The position numbers and the translations under genes are program-made. A DNA stretch of 64,000 nucleotides from Epithemia pelagica (lineage: Eukaryota > Bacillariophyta > Bacillariophyceae > Surirellales > Surirellaceae), in the NCBI GenBank assembly GCA_946965045.2, contig OX337230.1, positions 2,790,001-2,854,000 on the forward strand. Direction: 5' to 3'. The notes beneath the pieces are model-generated. The model was not told the origin of the DNA. It was given only the letters and a program-made list of their open reading frames with translations, and ran no database searches. Shown here piece after piece: positions 20,601-29,728 of the stretch (positions are counted from its first letter, which is position 1; each line of letters opens with the position of its first letter).

Positions 20601-23299
20601 CGTCATCACCCACCCACTCCGGTCGCACTCCTCTTGAGGCTCTCTCCGGACGCCCACCCGACATTACTCATCTCTTGTTCTTTCCTTTCTGGGATGAGGT
20701 TTACTATCGTGTCGACCCCGCTGAACCCAATTCCGGTTCATATCCATCTTCTTCTGATGAGAAACTTGGCCACTGGGTTGGTTTTGCTCACAACGTTGGT
20801 GATTCTTTTACTTGGAAGATTCTCACCCAGGATAACCAGATCATCTACCGTTCTGCCGTTCGCCGTGTTGAATCCACTACACCTAACCTACGTGTGGATC
20901 GACCTTCAGGGGAGGATTCGTCTGACAAGGATGACAATGATAAGCAAGCTGACACTGTCTTCATTCGCAGTGATAGTGAAGATCCATCCAAACCAATGCC
21001 CACGATCGATTTTGACGACATGATAGGACGCACATTCCTATGCGACACAGAAGAAAATGGGGAGCGACACCGTGCACGTGTCATCAAACGAGTCATTGAT
21101 CTTAATGAAGAAGCAACGAAACAGGAAGAACGTGTCAAGTATATCTACCGAAAGACAAATTCTGATGTTGATGAGATGATATCCTATAATCAACTCATGG
21201 AGTATATCGAACGAGATAACCAAGCTCAAACCTCTGGAGATAATCTTTTCAGGTTCAGGGACGTCATTGCCCATCAAGGCCCACTGAACACAACTGATCC
21301 AGATTACAAGGGGAGCAAATATAATTTGCTTGTTGATTGGGAAACTGGGGAGACTACCTATGAACCTTTATCACTCATCGCCAATGATGATCCGATCACT
21401 GTAGCAATTTATGGAAAGAAACATGATTTACTCAACGAACCTGGATGGAAGCATTTGAAACGTTATGTCAAAACAAGCAAACGTCTCATTCGAGCAGCCA
21501 AACAGTCAAGGATTAAACAAGTTCACCATTCCGTCAAGTATAAGTTTGGATTCCAAGTACCACGCAATTATGAGGAAGCTGTCACTCTTGATAAACAACA
21601 TGGCAACACAAAGTGGCAAGATGCAACAGAATTAGAATTGTCACAGATCCAGTCCTACAAGACATTCAAGGATTTTGGGAAAGCCATCTTCATTAAAGGG
21701 AAAGTATCCAATGCACCTGAAGGATATCATAAGATACGTGTACATCTTGTCTTTGACGTAAAACATGATGGACGACATAAAGCAAGACTTGTCGCAGATG
21801 GACATCTCACAAAAGAACCTGTTGAGACAATCTATTCAGGTGTTGTTTCCATTCGCAACCTCCGCATTGCCTTATTCCTGGGTACTTTGAATGACTTGGA
21901 AATATGGGGAGCAGATATTGGAAACGCATATCTGGAAGCCTTGACAGGGGAGAAACTTTTCATTGTCGCAGGACCTGAATTCAAGGAATTAGAAGGTCAC
22001 ATCCTGATTATATACAAGGCACTTTATGGATTGAAGTCATCAGGCGCACGCTGGCATGATGTCTTATTCGATGTTTTGACAGACATGGGATTTTCACCAA
22101 GCAAAGCAGATCCGGATATCTGGATGAGGAAGGCACCTGGAGAAGACTGTTACGAATACGTTGCCGTATACGTTGATGACTTAGCCATTATTTCTACTGA
22201 TCCTGGGAATATCTGCAAGATCCTGAAGGAGAAATACAACTTCAAACTCAAAGGAGATGGACCTATTGATTTCCACTTGGGATGTTGTTACACCAAGGAT
22301 TCTGATGGAACATTAGTAGCAGATCCAAGACGCTACATTGGTAAGATGATGGACACTTTCGAACGAATCTTCAAGGAGAAACCCAAGAAAGCCAAAACAC
22401 CTCTTATTGGTGGAGACCATCCTGAATTGGACGATTCTGAGCTCCTTGATGAAGAAGGTACTAACCATTTCCAAACTCTGATTGGACAACTTCAATGGGT
22501 GATCACTATTGGTCATTTCGACGTCTTCACCGCTACAATGACGCTATCACGCTTTCGTGCTGCTCCGAGGAAAGGACATCTTGATAGAGCCAAGCGTATC
22601 TATGGATACCTTGCACATCTCCCAGAAGGCGCAATCAGATTTAGGATTGGAGAGCCTGATTATTCAAGTCTTCCTACCCAAGAATTTGATTGGACTCGCA
22701 CTGTCTATTCGAATGCAAGTGAACGTATTCCTGAAGACTGCCCAACACCTCTTGGCCGCTATGTTACTACAACTCATTATGTTGATGCCAATCTCATGCA
22801 TGACATAGTCACTGGTAAATCCGTCACTGCTGTTCTACATTTGTTGAACGGAACACCTATTGACTGGTACAGCAAGAGACAGAGCACAGTGGAAACTGCT
22901 ACCTATGGATCCGAGTTCGTGGCTGCAAGGACAGCAATAGATCAGATTACAGAATTACGACATTCTCTCCGCTACCTTGGAGTACCTATCCGAGAGCGAA
23001 GTTACATGTACGGAGATAACAGATCTGTTGTGCTCAATGCAACCGTTCCTCATTCCATACTATCCAAGAGACACCATCTTCTGTCATACCACCGAGTTCG
23101 TGAAGCCATCGCAGCAAAGTATGTTGCATTCTACTGGAAAGATGGAAAGACCAACCCCGCCGATATCCTTAGCAAACATTGGGATTTCGTATCTATCTGG
23201 CCCATGCTCAAGCCATTGTTGTTTTGGAAAGGAGAAGTTCAAGACCTCAACAAATCCAATGATGACAAGGCTGAAACGACGAGTTGTGGGGAGTGTTAG
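17612..23299 (+). CDS. Copia gag-pol polyprotein, 1,895 residues
   Basis: One uninterrupted frame encodes the structural and enzymatic proteins of the retrotransposon. The gag part (about 1-550) shows no CCHC zinc knuckle. The protease motif is IDRGANGG with Asp578, an Arg where Ser or Thr is usual. The integrase catalytic triad is Asp866, Asp924 and Glu959 (ATDSVFSD, ISDGGSS, KAENRY), with 34 residues between the last two, as expected for DDE integrases. Reverse transcriptase has GADIGNAYLEA, ALYGLKSSGARW and YVDD starting at residue 1520. RNase H has YVDANLMHD, ETATYGSEF, YGDN and NPADILSKHW. The stop codon TAG lies inside the 3' LTR (23297-23299), so the coding frame overlaps the purine tract and the first LTR bases. 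All catalytic residues appear intact. Confidence 0.97.
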   Translation: MDPQSPKTPTTPKGEDNQDNVSDTDLFDHIIFTVCQFFTKERADYLMKWMKYHGFENITHVISYMQTNTEESMKELTQYKVNKQTHDLQGPTRQQIKLLAYWATYKTNEIQDELSNSDWMNLTRKEFNTWRINTDFSKGPPSQVPISPMKSPSSVKSVSTVTAASQSQQDLTAFRKGTKRDATAYEVFKDERYYDSFWRVFKTTAKAQGLSNVLNFEYTPPHDDEYAEELFQEQQVFLYSVLVRIIQTDQGRAYVREHEHDEDARAVLQKLHSLHTESDLAKREVLRLTNYISNLRLDDTWRGTTRQFLLHFQEQLRLLDNLVTLSDRIPDHTRMTFLMQAVEKVPDLRRVKILDNVVNTKSGAKSLCYQSYFRLLLDAAYDHDQATQSSVHSRRRHVKQHESLYGQDTDADITSQDDMEYHVHNTKATSESPSSSSKVSLPRDLWFKLSEEDRKLIIEYNKMIQAPSSTTPRTVQTHALDIDPEPDPDPNQVVSDDDSPGVVTEHSDDSDPVTQFINQAMTTDINHPATDLTSVLSNAKSKTSKKVTFKANMHKQAGHVPRYLFSRKSTLPGNQLIDRGANGGLAGSDMRILSKTGRHITIVGIDNHELTGLPVVTCAAKFETNDGPIVGIFNEYAYYGKGLSIHAPGQFEHFGLAVDERSVKVDGKQRITTLDGRAIPLHIKDGLAYIHSLGIPSDDDMDTLPQIIFTSPDTWDPGVLDHSYSPTPSDNDPDWKHVKTDGSMSNHPYDNYGEYTDRVVCNLNLLLDLPYDHGPDDAPFFSIYADAEGNDPTLHASVHRRYQEAYDWKKFRPFFGWQSEDVIADTFKHTTRNGSITFDHDTLKKHFKARNPVLNIPRRHEPVATDSVFSDTPAVDHGGKVAQIFVGRDTLVTDIYGIKSTKQFVNTLQDNIRFRGAMETLISDGGSSLISQKVKDILRTLLIGEYRSEPYHQHQNKAENRYQTVKRMTNALMNATGCPANTWLLCLEYVCDLLNHTSSPTHSGRTPLEALSGRPPDITHLLFFPFWDEVYYRVDPAEPNSGSYPSSSDEKLGHWVGFAHNVGDSFTWKILTQDNQIIYRSAVRRVESTTPNLRVDRPSGEDSSDKDDNDKQADTVFIRSDSEDPSKPMPTIDFDDMIGRTFLCDTEENGERHRARVIKRVIDLNEEATKQEERVKYIYRKTNSDVDEMISYNQLMEYIERDNQAQTSGDNLFRFRDVIAHQGPLNTTDPDYKGSKYNLLVDWETGETTYEPLSLIANDDPITVAIYGKKHDLLNEPGWKHLKRYVKTSKRLIRAAKQSRIKQVHHSVKYKFGFQVPRNYEEAVTLDKQHGNTKWQDATELELSQIQSYKTFKDFGKAIFIKGKVSNAPEGYHKIRVHLVFDVKHDGRHKARLVADGHLTKEPVETIYSGVVSIRNLRIALFLGTLNDLEIWGADIGNAYLEALTGEKLFIVAGPEFKELEGHILIIYKALYGLKSSGARWHDVLFDVLTDMGFSPSKADPDIWMRKAPGEDCYEYVAVYVDDLAIISTDPGNICKILKEKYNFKLKGDGPIDFHLGCCYTKDSDGTLVADPRRYIGKMMDTFERIFKEKPKKAKTPLIGGDHPELDDSELLDEEGTNHFQTLIGQLQWVITIGHFDVFTATMTLSRFRAAPRKGHLDRAKRIYGYLAHLPEGAIRFRIGEPDYSSLPTQEFDWTRTVYSNASERIPEDCPTPLGRYVTTTHYVDANLMHDIVTGKSVTAVLHLLNGTPIDWYSKRQSTVETATYGSEFVAARTAIDQITELRHSLRYLGVPIRERSYMYGDNRSVVLNATVPHSILSKRHHLLSYHRVREAIAAKYVAFYWKDGKTNPADILSKHWDFVSIWPMLKPLLFWKGEVQDLNKSNDDKAETTSCGEC
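23286..23293 (+). other. Polypurine tract of the Copia element
   Basis: GTGGGGAG ends exactly where the 3' LTR starts (TGTTAG), the usual place for the plus-strand primer. It is also part of the gag-pol coding frame. Confidence 0.8.
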
Positions 23300-24076
23300 A
23301 ATTCTCACCATCTATGGTGGTTAGATTCTACATCTCATCGATTCCCCATGTCACATAGCCTCGTGCTATCGCATCATGCCCTCTAGCTTCGAGCTATGTT
23401 TCCTAGCTTCGCGCTATATCGACCTATATTTCTTCGCAAATCATGAAAAGTGAGAATAGATTGACGAACTCACTCTCAAGACTAAATTGGGTCGTGCGGT
23501 ATTACAACGGACGTAAATTTGGCCGTTGCTCGGACACTGTACTAACGCCCTAAGCGTACGCGCCCGAAATCATCGAGCGTGCCCAAGCGACATCCGAGCG
23601 CTATCGGCATCTATCCGATCCAACGGTCTAAGTATCCCAAGCACGACACACGATCACGCGAGACCATATTTCCATTCCCACAATCTCCAAATTGTCAACA
23701 AGCTGCGCGCCATGAAAACAACTATGCCAACCCAAAGCAAGAGCTGTTGACCCTGTATATGTTATCCGCCCACATATACATGTCATATACATCACATGAA
23801 TCAACTCCAACTATTCCAAACCTGTTGCCGCCAAGAACCTATGATACATGACCCTTGGCAGGACCGAACATTTCACGTAGACCTATCGTAGTAATCAACA
23901 CACAATCTAACAATATCACCATTTATCACATCCTCTTTTGTGTCCCGACTATCCTTCTGATAGACTTCGACTTGCTTGCTTCTCTGACCCTGAGAAGCTT
24001 GTATCGGTTGGTGACCTACCTGATTGTCTGCTCTACCGAGCATCAATGTCCCTACGATTCAGAAAGAATTGTAACA
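23294..24076 (+). repeat. 3' LTR of the Copia element, 783 bp
   Basis: Identical in length and, as far as read, in sequence to the 5' LTR. It provides the gag-pol stop codon in its first six bases. Confidence 0.97.
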
Positions 24077-24081
24077 CATGC
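24077..24081. repeat. 5-bp target site duplication, right copy (CATGC)
   Basis: Directly follows TAACA of the 3' LTR and equals 15688-15692. Confidence 0.95.
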
Positions 24082-25761
24082 CTTAGACGAGAAGGAAAAC
24101 TGCTTGTAGATCGATTCGTCCTGGCCGATGAGGATGACAGGTTTGCGGTCGGAGGGAAACCTGTGTGACAAGTTTCCATTGTGAATTGTGTTTTCTGGTT
24201 TGATGTACCGTTCAAATTCGCTTGGGAAGGCATCAACATGGTACTCCCGCATCTGCTTGCCTGTTGTTACATCAGTGTACTCAAATACAAAGCTGTTTGG
24301 CAAGAGCTTCTCCTTGCCCGCATTCCCTTTGTTTTTAAGTTTGATTGCATCCTCGGTAGGGAGCTGCACCCACCGATACGACAGCTCTTCCCACTTAAAG
24401 TACTTCTTGACAAAAGCAGCTCTGTGGGCAACATTCTCAGCATTTTCGTGTCGATCAGTGAAGTATGTTTTCGTGTGTTCCTTGAACACGAACCCTGCAG
24501 CAGCAATACATCGCCACGCTGTGCTTTGCGAAATGGTGGAAAGCTTCATCAATGCCAAGAAGGCCTCGTACGATACTGGCGTTGCATTCGTATCCATGCA
24601 CTCTTGTACGATCATGGTATGCATATCCGGAAGCAATGTTGTCCTCAGGTACATTAGAGCAGACTCTGTTGTAAGAGTGCTCAGGTTTTCCTTTGCCCAG
24701 CATTCAAACTTTACCTTTGCTTCAGGTATGTGAACGAATAAGACGGGCGATGGCTCTTTCCCAATATGAACGTGGTAGTTGGGATGAGGGAAACTGTCGT
24801 TTTCCCGAAAGTACCTGTGAAAACGAGCAATGGTCTTGGGATGTTTTTTTACTTTTTCACCATAAATCTGTTCCATTTTGCTAATGGCTTCGCTTATGCA
24901 GTTCAGCCATGTACGACCGTGTGGCATATCAAGCAACGCTATCTTATAAGAAAGTTGTAAATACGTTGCCTTGAGCAGTACCCTCTGTTGCTGTTCCTGG
25001 TTGAGGGGGAAGATGTCTCCCTTGTTAACCACATTCGGAAGTGCCTCCACGTTGGAAATGGCCCTTTCAAGGGTTTCTATCCATCGCTCAAGATTTCGTT
25101 TTGACGATCCTGGAGAATCGCATTTGCCGGCAAAGAGCCTACGGTTCCTTGGCTCATCAAAATAGGCGCTTTCCATTTGTTGCGATAGACCTTGGATCAT
25201 CTCACTCTCGAAAACTGAAAAACCAATCGGCAAACTCTGTGGATGGTCATGGCCGATTTTGTCTGTGGCCAATTCAGGATGTTGGATTGCTCCAACAAGC
25301 ACCTGATTTGTGTTGTCGTGAGGTGGTGACGTTTGCATTTCGGTAGGGCTGTCTCCAATTTGTGGCGGTTGACCATGTTGCTGCGTTGCAGTGCTCTTGA
25401 TTGCTGGTGGAGTTGAAGTGTTTCTTGCTTGCTTGGATGTATTTAGCGTGCCTTCACGCAACCCTGGTGACTCTTCGTTCCTTCGCTTCGTTGGCTTCGC
25501 TCGTCCCGACCGCCGAATCGTGTTCGTTTCTGCAGCCTCCAGCCATTCTTGGTGATCGTCGAATATCACTGGCCGTGTTGTTGTGTCGGAGCTTACATAA
25601 AAGAATGTGTATCTTTTCTTTTGGATTGTGACTTTGTGGCGGTACCAGCCAAACTTGTTTGGTTCCGACGTCTCAGCTTCGAAACAGAGTTTAAGGACAA
25701 CATCTTTAGACAAAACAAGATGCAGTCTGGTTGTTGACAGTCCTGGCAACCAAGTGCTCAT
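24077..25761 (-). pseudogene. DDE-transposase-like gene, N-terminal half, cut by Copia insertion
   Basis: Minus-strand frame from ATG 25761 reading into the 3' LTR, where after 8 foreign residues it stops. The first 80 residues form a small domain (KFGWYRHKVTIQKKRYTFFY). A Ser/Thr/Gln-rich linker follows (about 85-170), then a helical region with KRNLERWIETLERAISNVE. The segment from about residue 370 has features of transposase DNA-binding parts (STISQSTAWRCIAAAGFVF, helix-turn-helix-like). The part ends with VILIGQDESIYKQFSFSSKA, where GQDES probably carries the first catalytic Asp. The rest of the gene is at 14220-15692. Apart from the insertion the frame is undamaged over its whole length, so the break is recent. 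Confidence 0.75.
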
Positions 25762-26497
25762 GTATCCTACAATGTTGGTGTCTTAGATCCACTTGTCGCA
25801 GAATCCAAACGAGGTTGGGGAGCATCGCGTCTTGAAGACGTCAAGAACCTCTTTCGTAGATAAACTTCGTTCCATCCGAGACTGTGTTGCGTCGGTTGGG
25901 TCCGATGATCGTGTCATTGAGGATGATGCCAACCGCAAACGATGTTGCCCCGTTGGGGGTGTTTCAAGTAAACCCTAAAGCGTCCGGATGCAGCTCGGCA
26001 ACATCGTTTGCGGTTGGGATGGCCCTTCACCATGGTCGTTAGACAACAACCGTTTTTTCATCATTTTCGACGGAATTCTAGCGTTCGGAAGCTGTCACAC
26101 ATCACGGTACGAATAAAAAATTTATTAATCAGACACTGGGTTGTCACGAGTCGGACACTTTCATTCACTAGTCAGGCCAAACGCTATTGAGGATTATATT
26201 TTATGGTACTAAATCTACGAGGGGTCTACGTCAGGAACATACTCCCTGAACTCAGCTTGTAATCCTCATGAAGCACCACCGCTGGGGGATACCGCACCAA
26301 AAACCACAACCACAACCGTCCCAAGCCCACCGGACGGCACCAACGATCTACGATAGAGATTCATCGCTAGCTGGAGTCATTGCTTCAAATCCATTTCGGA
26401 GTTGGAGACTTACAGATCACAAATCTTGGGTGCAGAAAAGCGTTTGCGTTAGGTTATAGAGTGGAGTTTTTTCGGTGACTGAGTATAACGGGACATC
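25762..26497. other. Intergenic region between the transposase-like gene and the AKTIP-like gene
   Basis: No gene was recognised. It contains a strong inverted repeat at 25929-26017 (listed separately) and an AT-rich stretch near 26110-26130. Promoters for the flanking divergent genes are expected here. Confidence 0.5.
25929..26017. repeat. Perfect 21-bp inverted repeat with 47-nt loop
   Basis: The arm at 25929-25949 (starting CCAACCGCAAACG) is the exact reverse complement of 25997-26017 (ending CGTTTGCGGTTGG). The match stops sharply on both outer sides. The loop holds no ORF. No other copy of the arm was noticed in the window. It could be a foldback element, a small-RNA precursor or a transposon end. 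Confidence 0.85.
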
Positions 26498-27344
26498 ATG
26501 CAGCAGCAAACTCCGTTGAAATCTTCCAGACCAAATAGTGGACGAATCCCCGTTTCACCAGCGGCAACAGAGGTAAGTTTGAAAAGAGTTATTGTTGTAA
26601 AGGATGGTTGAATGGAAGGCTTGTACCGATTGTTTAAGGCCAACCAGGGAGGTTCTTGATGACTGCACAAATTACGATCTGACTCTTCCAAGCGATGAAA
26701 ATAACCAACGACAGGAGGAACGTGAACAGACATTGCGTGATTATAAAGTTACCATCGAATACAAACACTTGAAAAGCCATTCGCCGGGAGGTGTTTATCT
26801 GGTTCCATCACTGGGTGACCTTCGTCTCTTTTATGGTGTAATTTTTGTTCGGCGAGGACCATTTACCAATGGAATATTTAAATTCGAACTGAAGCTACCG
26901 CCTACGTACAACGACGTCAATCAACATCCAAGAATTATATTTTCGAGTTACGTTTACAATCCACATGTGGATGTGGATTCGGGAGAGCTTGACATTAAAA
27001 CCGCCTACCCGAAATGGGATCCAAGCAAACACTATTTGGTGACTGTGTTGACGTTCTTGAAAAAGATATTTTATGCCAAGGCGTTTGATGATGCGCTAGC
27101 GAACGAAGAGGCCAAGGTGTTGTCTCAAACTGATCCAGTAGAATACAGGAAACGCGTCGACGATTGCGTGGGACAATCTCAGAAGAAGGCCTTTGCGAAT
27201 TATGAGGGATCAACAGCTAAATTCACCGAGGAAATTTTGGGACACCGTGTCTTGCGTGATCTCCTCAAAGCTAACGTTCGGGAACCGTCTCAGGTTTCCA
27301 AACAAGCGGTTCTGTCAATGATTGATAAGGCTAGTAAAGTGTAA
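26498..27344 (+). CDS. AKTIP: AKTIP/FTS-like inactive ubiquitin-conjugating enzyme variant
   Basis: Exon 1 (26498-26572, MQQQTPLKSSRPN...) is joined to exon 2 (26652-27344) by a 79-nt intron (GTAAGT...GGGAG); the protein has 255 residues. The UBC fold spans about residues 60-180: SPGGVYLVPSL, FYGVIFVRRGPFTNGIFKFELKLPPTYND, PHVDVDSGELDIKTAYPKWDP. The segment GELD replaces the active-site cysteine region, which is the hallmark of AKTIP (Fused Toes), a UEV-type protein. In animals and fungi this protein forms the FTS-Hook-FHIP complex that links cargo to dynein and endosomes; that role is transferred by homology. The second exon is open upstream to an in-frame ATG at 26604, so a shorter unspliced start is possible. 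Confidence 0.85.
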
Positions 27345-27429
27345 AATTTTCATGCATTTTGGAGAACTGTTGAGTTTCGAGAGTACTTCTAGTAGTTTAT
27401 TCCCCCCAATATCCAGTGAGAGATACATG

Positions 27430-27788
27430 CTAGCTATACGATTCTGCCAATGAATCTGGAGGTGGTCCATCACCACCAGGTACAAGTACTGCAATTTGGT
27501 TTCCGTTCAAAAGTATCTCTGTATGAAGTTCAACCTTGATTACTTTGCTCTTGTCATTCGGATCTTGAATGTATTCTGTCGCGTCATCGAGCACCAAATT
27601 CACCTTAAAGCAAACAAGAAGAGTAAGGATTTCTGCCGAGGACACAGGTTTGCAGGAACAATTACACTTACATAATCATCAAACCCCCGCAACACCCCCA
27701 CAACTTCCTTACTCCCTCTCATCAGGACCCATATCTTTGAGCCTATTGCTTTGTCGATCAATTCCAGCGGTAGTGTTCGGGATGCCAT
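27430..27788 (-). CDS. LSM5: U6 snRNA-associated Sm-like protein LSm5, one intron
   Basis: Exons are 27788-27672 and 27603-27430; the 68-nt intron has donor GTAAGT and acceptor TTTAAG. The 96-residue product has Sm motif 1 ([41 protein letters not shown] split across the splice) and Sm motif 2 ([16 protein letters not shown]). LSm5 belongs to the LSm2-8 ring on U6 snRNA in the spliceosome and the LSm1-7 ring in mRNA decay. The length fits the family. The gene is divergent to THOC3 with 450 bp between start codons. Confidence 0.95.
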
Positions 27789-28238
27789 TTCTTAATCTTG
27801 GACGATGCTTTACCCTGTGGATAGGCTATGACTATCGATCCTCAATCGAAAGCTGAAGTGCCGTTTGTCGAAAATTAGAATAGATGTGGTTACGTGGTTG
27901 CAGTGTCGCTGGGTGCAACTGCGAGCGCATTTTCTCCTCGATTGCATACCCCCAAGTGGTGGTATTTGGTCGCATGTGTGTCGTGCTTTTGGTCTGAATC
28001 ATAAAGAATGATCTCCAGTTAATCCTCATGACTCTCCGACGCTGGGGCGTAATGGGGCCTGTCGCGAATTGGAAAATCCAACATCCATCCTCATCATCAA
28101 GGACGGTGGAACTAAGTAGCTGGCTCTAAAGAGTGGTCGTGTCCTTCTGGTGTTTACAATTTTCAAATACAACCTCCAACAAACGGAGGAGCATCACTTG
28201 AAGCTGAACGACGCAGACGTCGTGTAAAGACGTGAATC
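27789..28238. promoter_or_regulatory. Divergent intergenic region between LSM5 and THOC3
   Basis: About 450 bp separate the two start codons. No ORF or RNA gene was recognised; the region probably holds both promoters and 5' leaders. Confidence 0.4.
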
Positions 28239-29474
28239 ATGCTATTTTCGTCCGGTCGAGCCGGTATAGAGGTATCGACAGCAAGCGTTGTCGAATTTGG
28301 AGCTCATAGAACTAGTTCCCGGAGTGTGTCTTGGAACCACACAGGTTTTTATCTTGCATACGCATCGTCTGATTGGAAAGCTCGCCTAGTAACACTTGAC
28401 AGCAGTACGGCGACCGCACGTGAGACCCATGTTATTACAGGTCATACAGGACCGGTGACCAAGGTCAGGTTTCATCCAAAAGAAGTCACGTCGGTAAGAG
28501 TTTAATGAGATTGGAAGAATTGATGGAGGTGTAGAGGAAGATGGAAGCAACCTCGATGCTAAGTCAACGTCTGTTTTCCATCCATGAAATTCTGTATTTC
28601 GGTCTGTTACATACATGGTGGACAATGCCAGGTTCTCACTGCATCAGCAGATCAAACAATACGTCTTTGGGATGTGAGACAATCCTCACCAAATGCAGTG
28701 GGTATGGTGGAAGGAAAGCAAGCTGTGTCGGTTGAGTGGGGTCGAGAGGATTCATTGAGTCAGTACATGATTGTCACAGAAAGAAGTGGGATTGTTTCGA
28801 TCTACGACAAAAGACTTCTTCAGTCGAGCCGTTCATCTGGAAGCGCATCGGCAGGTGGTACTGGACGGTCTACAAAAGCAGTTCATACATTCAATCAGCT
28901 TCCCGTTGTTGTTGACTGTGCAATCTTTAGTCCTTCTGGTGGGCAATACGTCGTTGGGGGTGTCACTTATCATGGAGAGGGGATGGCTGACATTGCGGTT
29001 TGGAAATGGACGAAAAGTGAACAGGAAATTGATACGGGAGTAACTACTGCAATCAGTAGTCGATACCCAGCGCACGCTGGGCCAATCTTTGCGATGGATC
29101 TGTCGCCAGATGGAAAACGATTAGCGACGGGTGGATCAGATGCTTTGGTTGGGTTATGGGATACTGACAGTATGATTTGTACCCATACGTTTTCCCATCC
29201 GACAAAACTTGTACGAAGTGTTGCCTTTTCTCATGATGGGCGTATTCTTGCAATGAGCAATGAAGAGAACGACATTTTCCTTGCCGAATCGGCTAATGGA
29301 ATCTCGTTGGGGTCCGTGGCATTGGGCCATCGGCGTGGAGGAGCGGAGGAAGTTGCGTGGCATCCAACTGCACTGGTTCTTGCATGCGCAAGGACGGAGC
29401 AATTTCTGGGAGATCGCCCCCCTCCCCCTCCAATAGCAGTTGCAAAATTAAATATCACTTCTACTAGTCAGTGA
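28239..29474 (+). CDS. THOC3: THO complex subunit 3 (TEX1), WD40 protein, one intron
   Basis: Exon 1 is 28239-28493 and exon 2 is 28632-29474; the intron (GTAAGA...GCCAG) is 138 nt. The product has 365 residues with WD40 repeats. Recognisable blocks are SRSVSWNHTGFYLAYASSD, TASADQTIRLWDVR, SPDGKRLATGGSDALVGLWD, VRSVAFSHDGRILAMSNE and EVAWHPTALVLACA, in the order of THOC3. The THO complex couples transcription to mRNA export through the TREX complex in the nucleus. The mid section contains a Ser/Gly-rich insertion (SSGSASAGGTGRS). Confidence 0.88.
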
Positions 29475-29728
29475 AAGGAAGGCTTCTAAAGCACAGAAGG
29501 GCGCGATCTTTCAGTTTGAGGCCCGTTTCATGATGAATAACTGTTGAAGGTTTCTTAGTGGTGGACAACTTTTCTGGAATACGAAATATTGTGACAGTCT
29601 ACTTTTATTATGTCTGCAACGTCTCCAAGCCGCCCGTTTTTTCGAACTTTCTCCAAACTCCTACTTGAATAATTGCAAAGGCAGCTTCCAGAGGAATAAG
29701 ATCGTTTAAGGTGAAGAAGATAGCTGAA

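Larger units (their letters stand above)
15693..24076 (+). mobile_element. Full-length Ty1/Copia LTR retrotransposon (diatom CoDi type), 8,384 bp
   Basis: Two 783-bp LTRs (15693-16475 and 23294-24076) begin TGTTA and end TAACA and look identical along their full length. They flank an internal region with a 259-residue ORF and an uninterrupted gag-pol in the order protease, integrase, reverse transcriptase, RNase H, which defines Copia. A purine tract (GTGGGGAG) touches the 3' LTR. The sequence right after the 5' LTR (GATTAACAGTC) does not start with the usual TGG primer site, so the primer tRNA is unclear. Identical LTRs, intact frames and a perfect target duplication indicate a recent insertion. 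It lies in the opposite orientation inside a transposase-like gene. Confidence 0.97.

Noticed and set aside
14220-26017. The 21-bp inverted repeat as terminal repeat of the transposase-like element
   Set aside because: Both arms lie on the same side of the gene within 90 bp and no copy occurs near 14,000; so it is not a pair of element ends.
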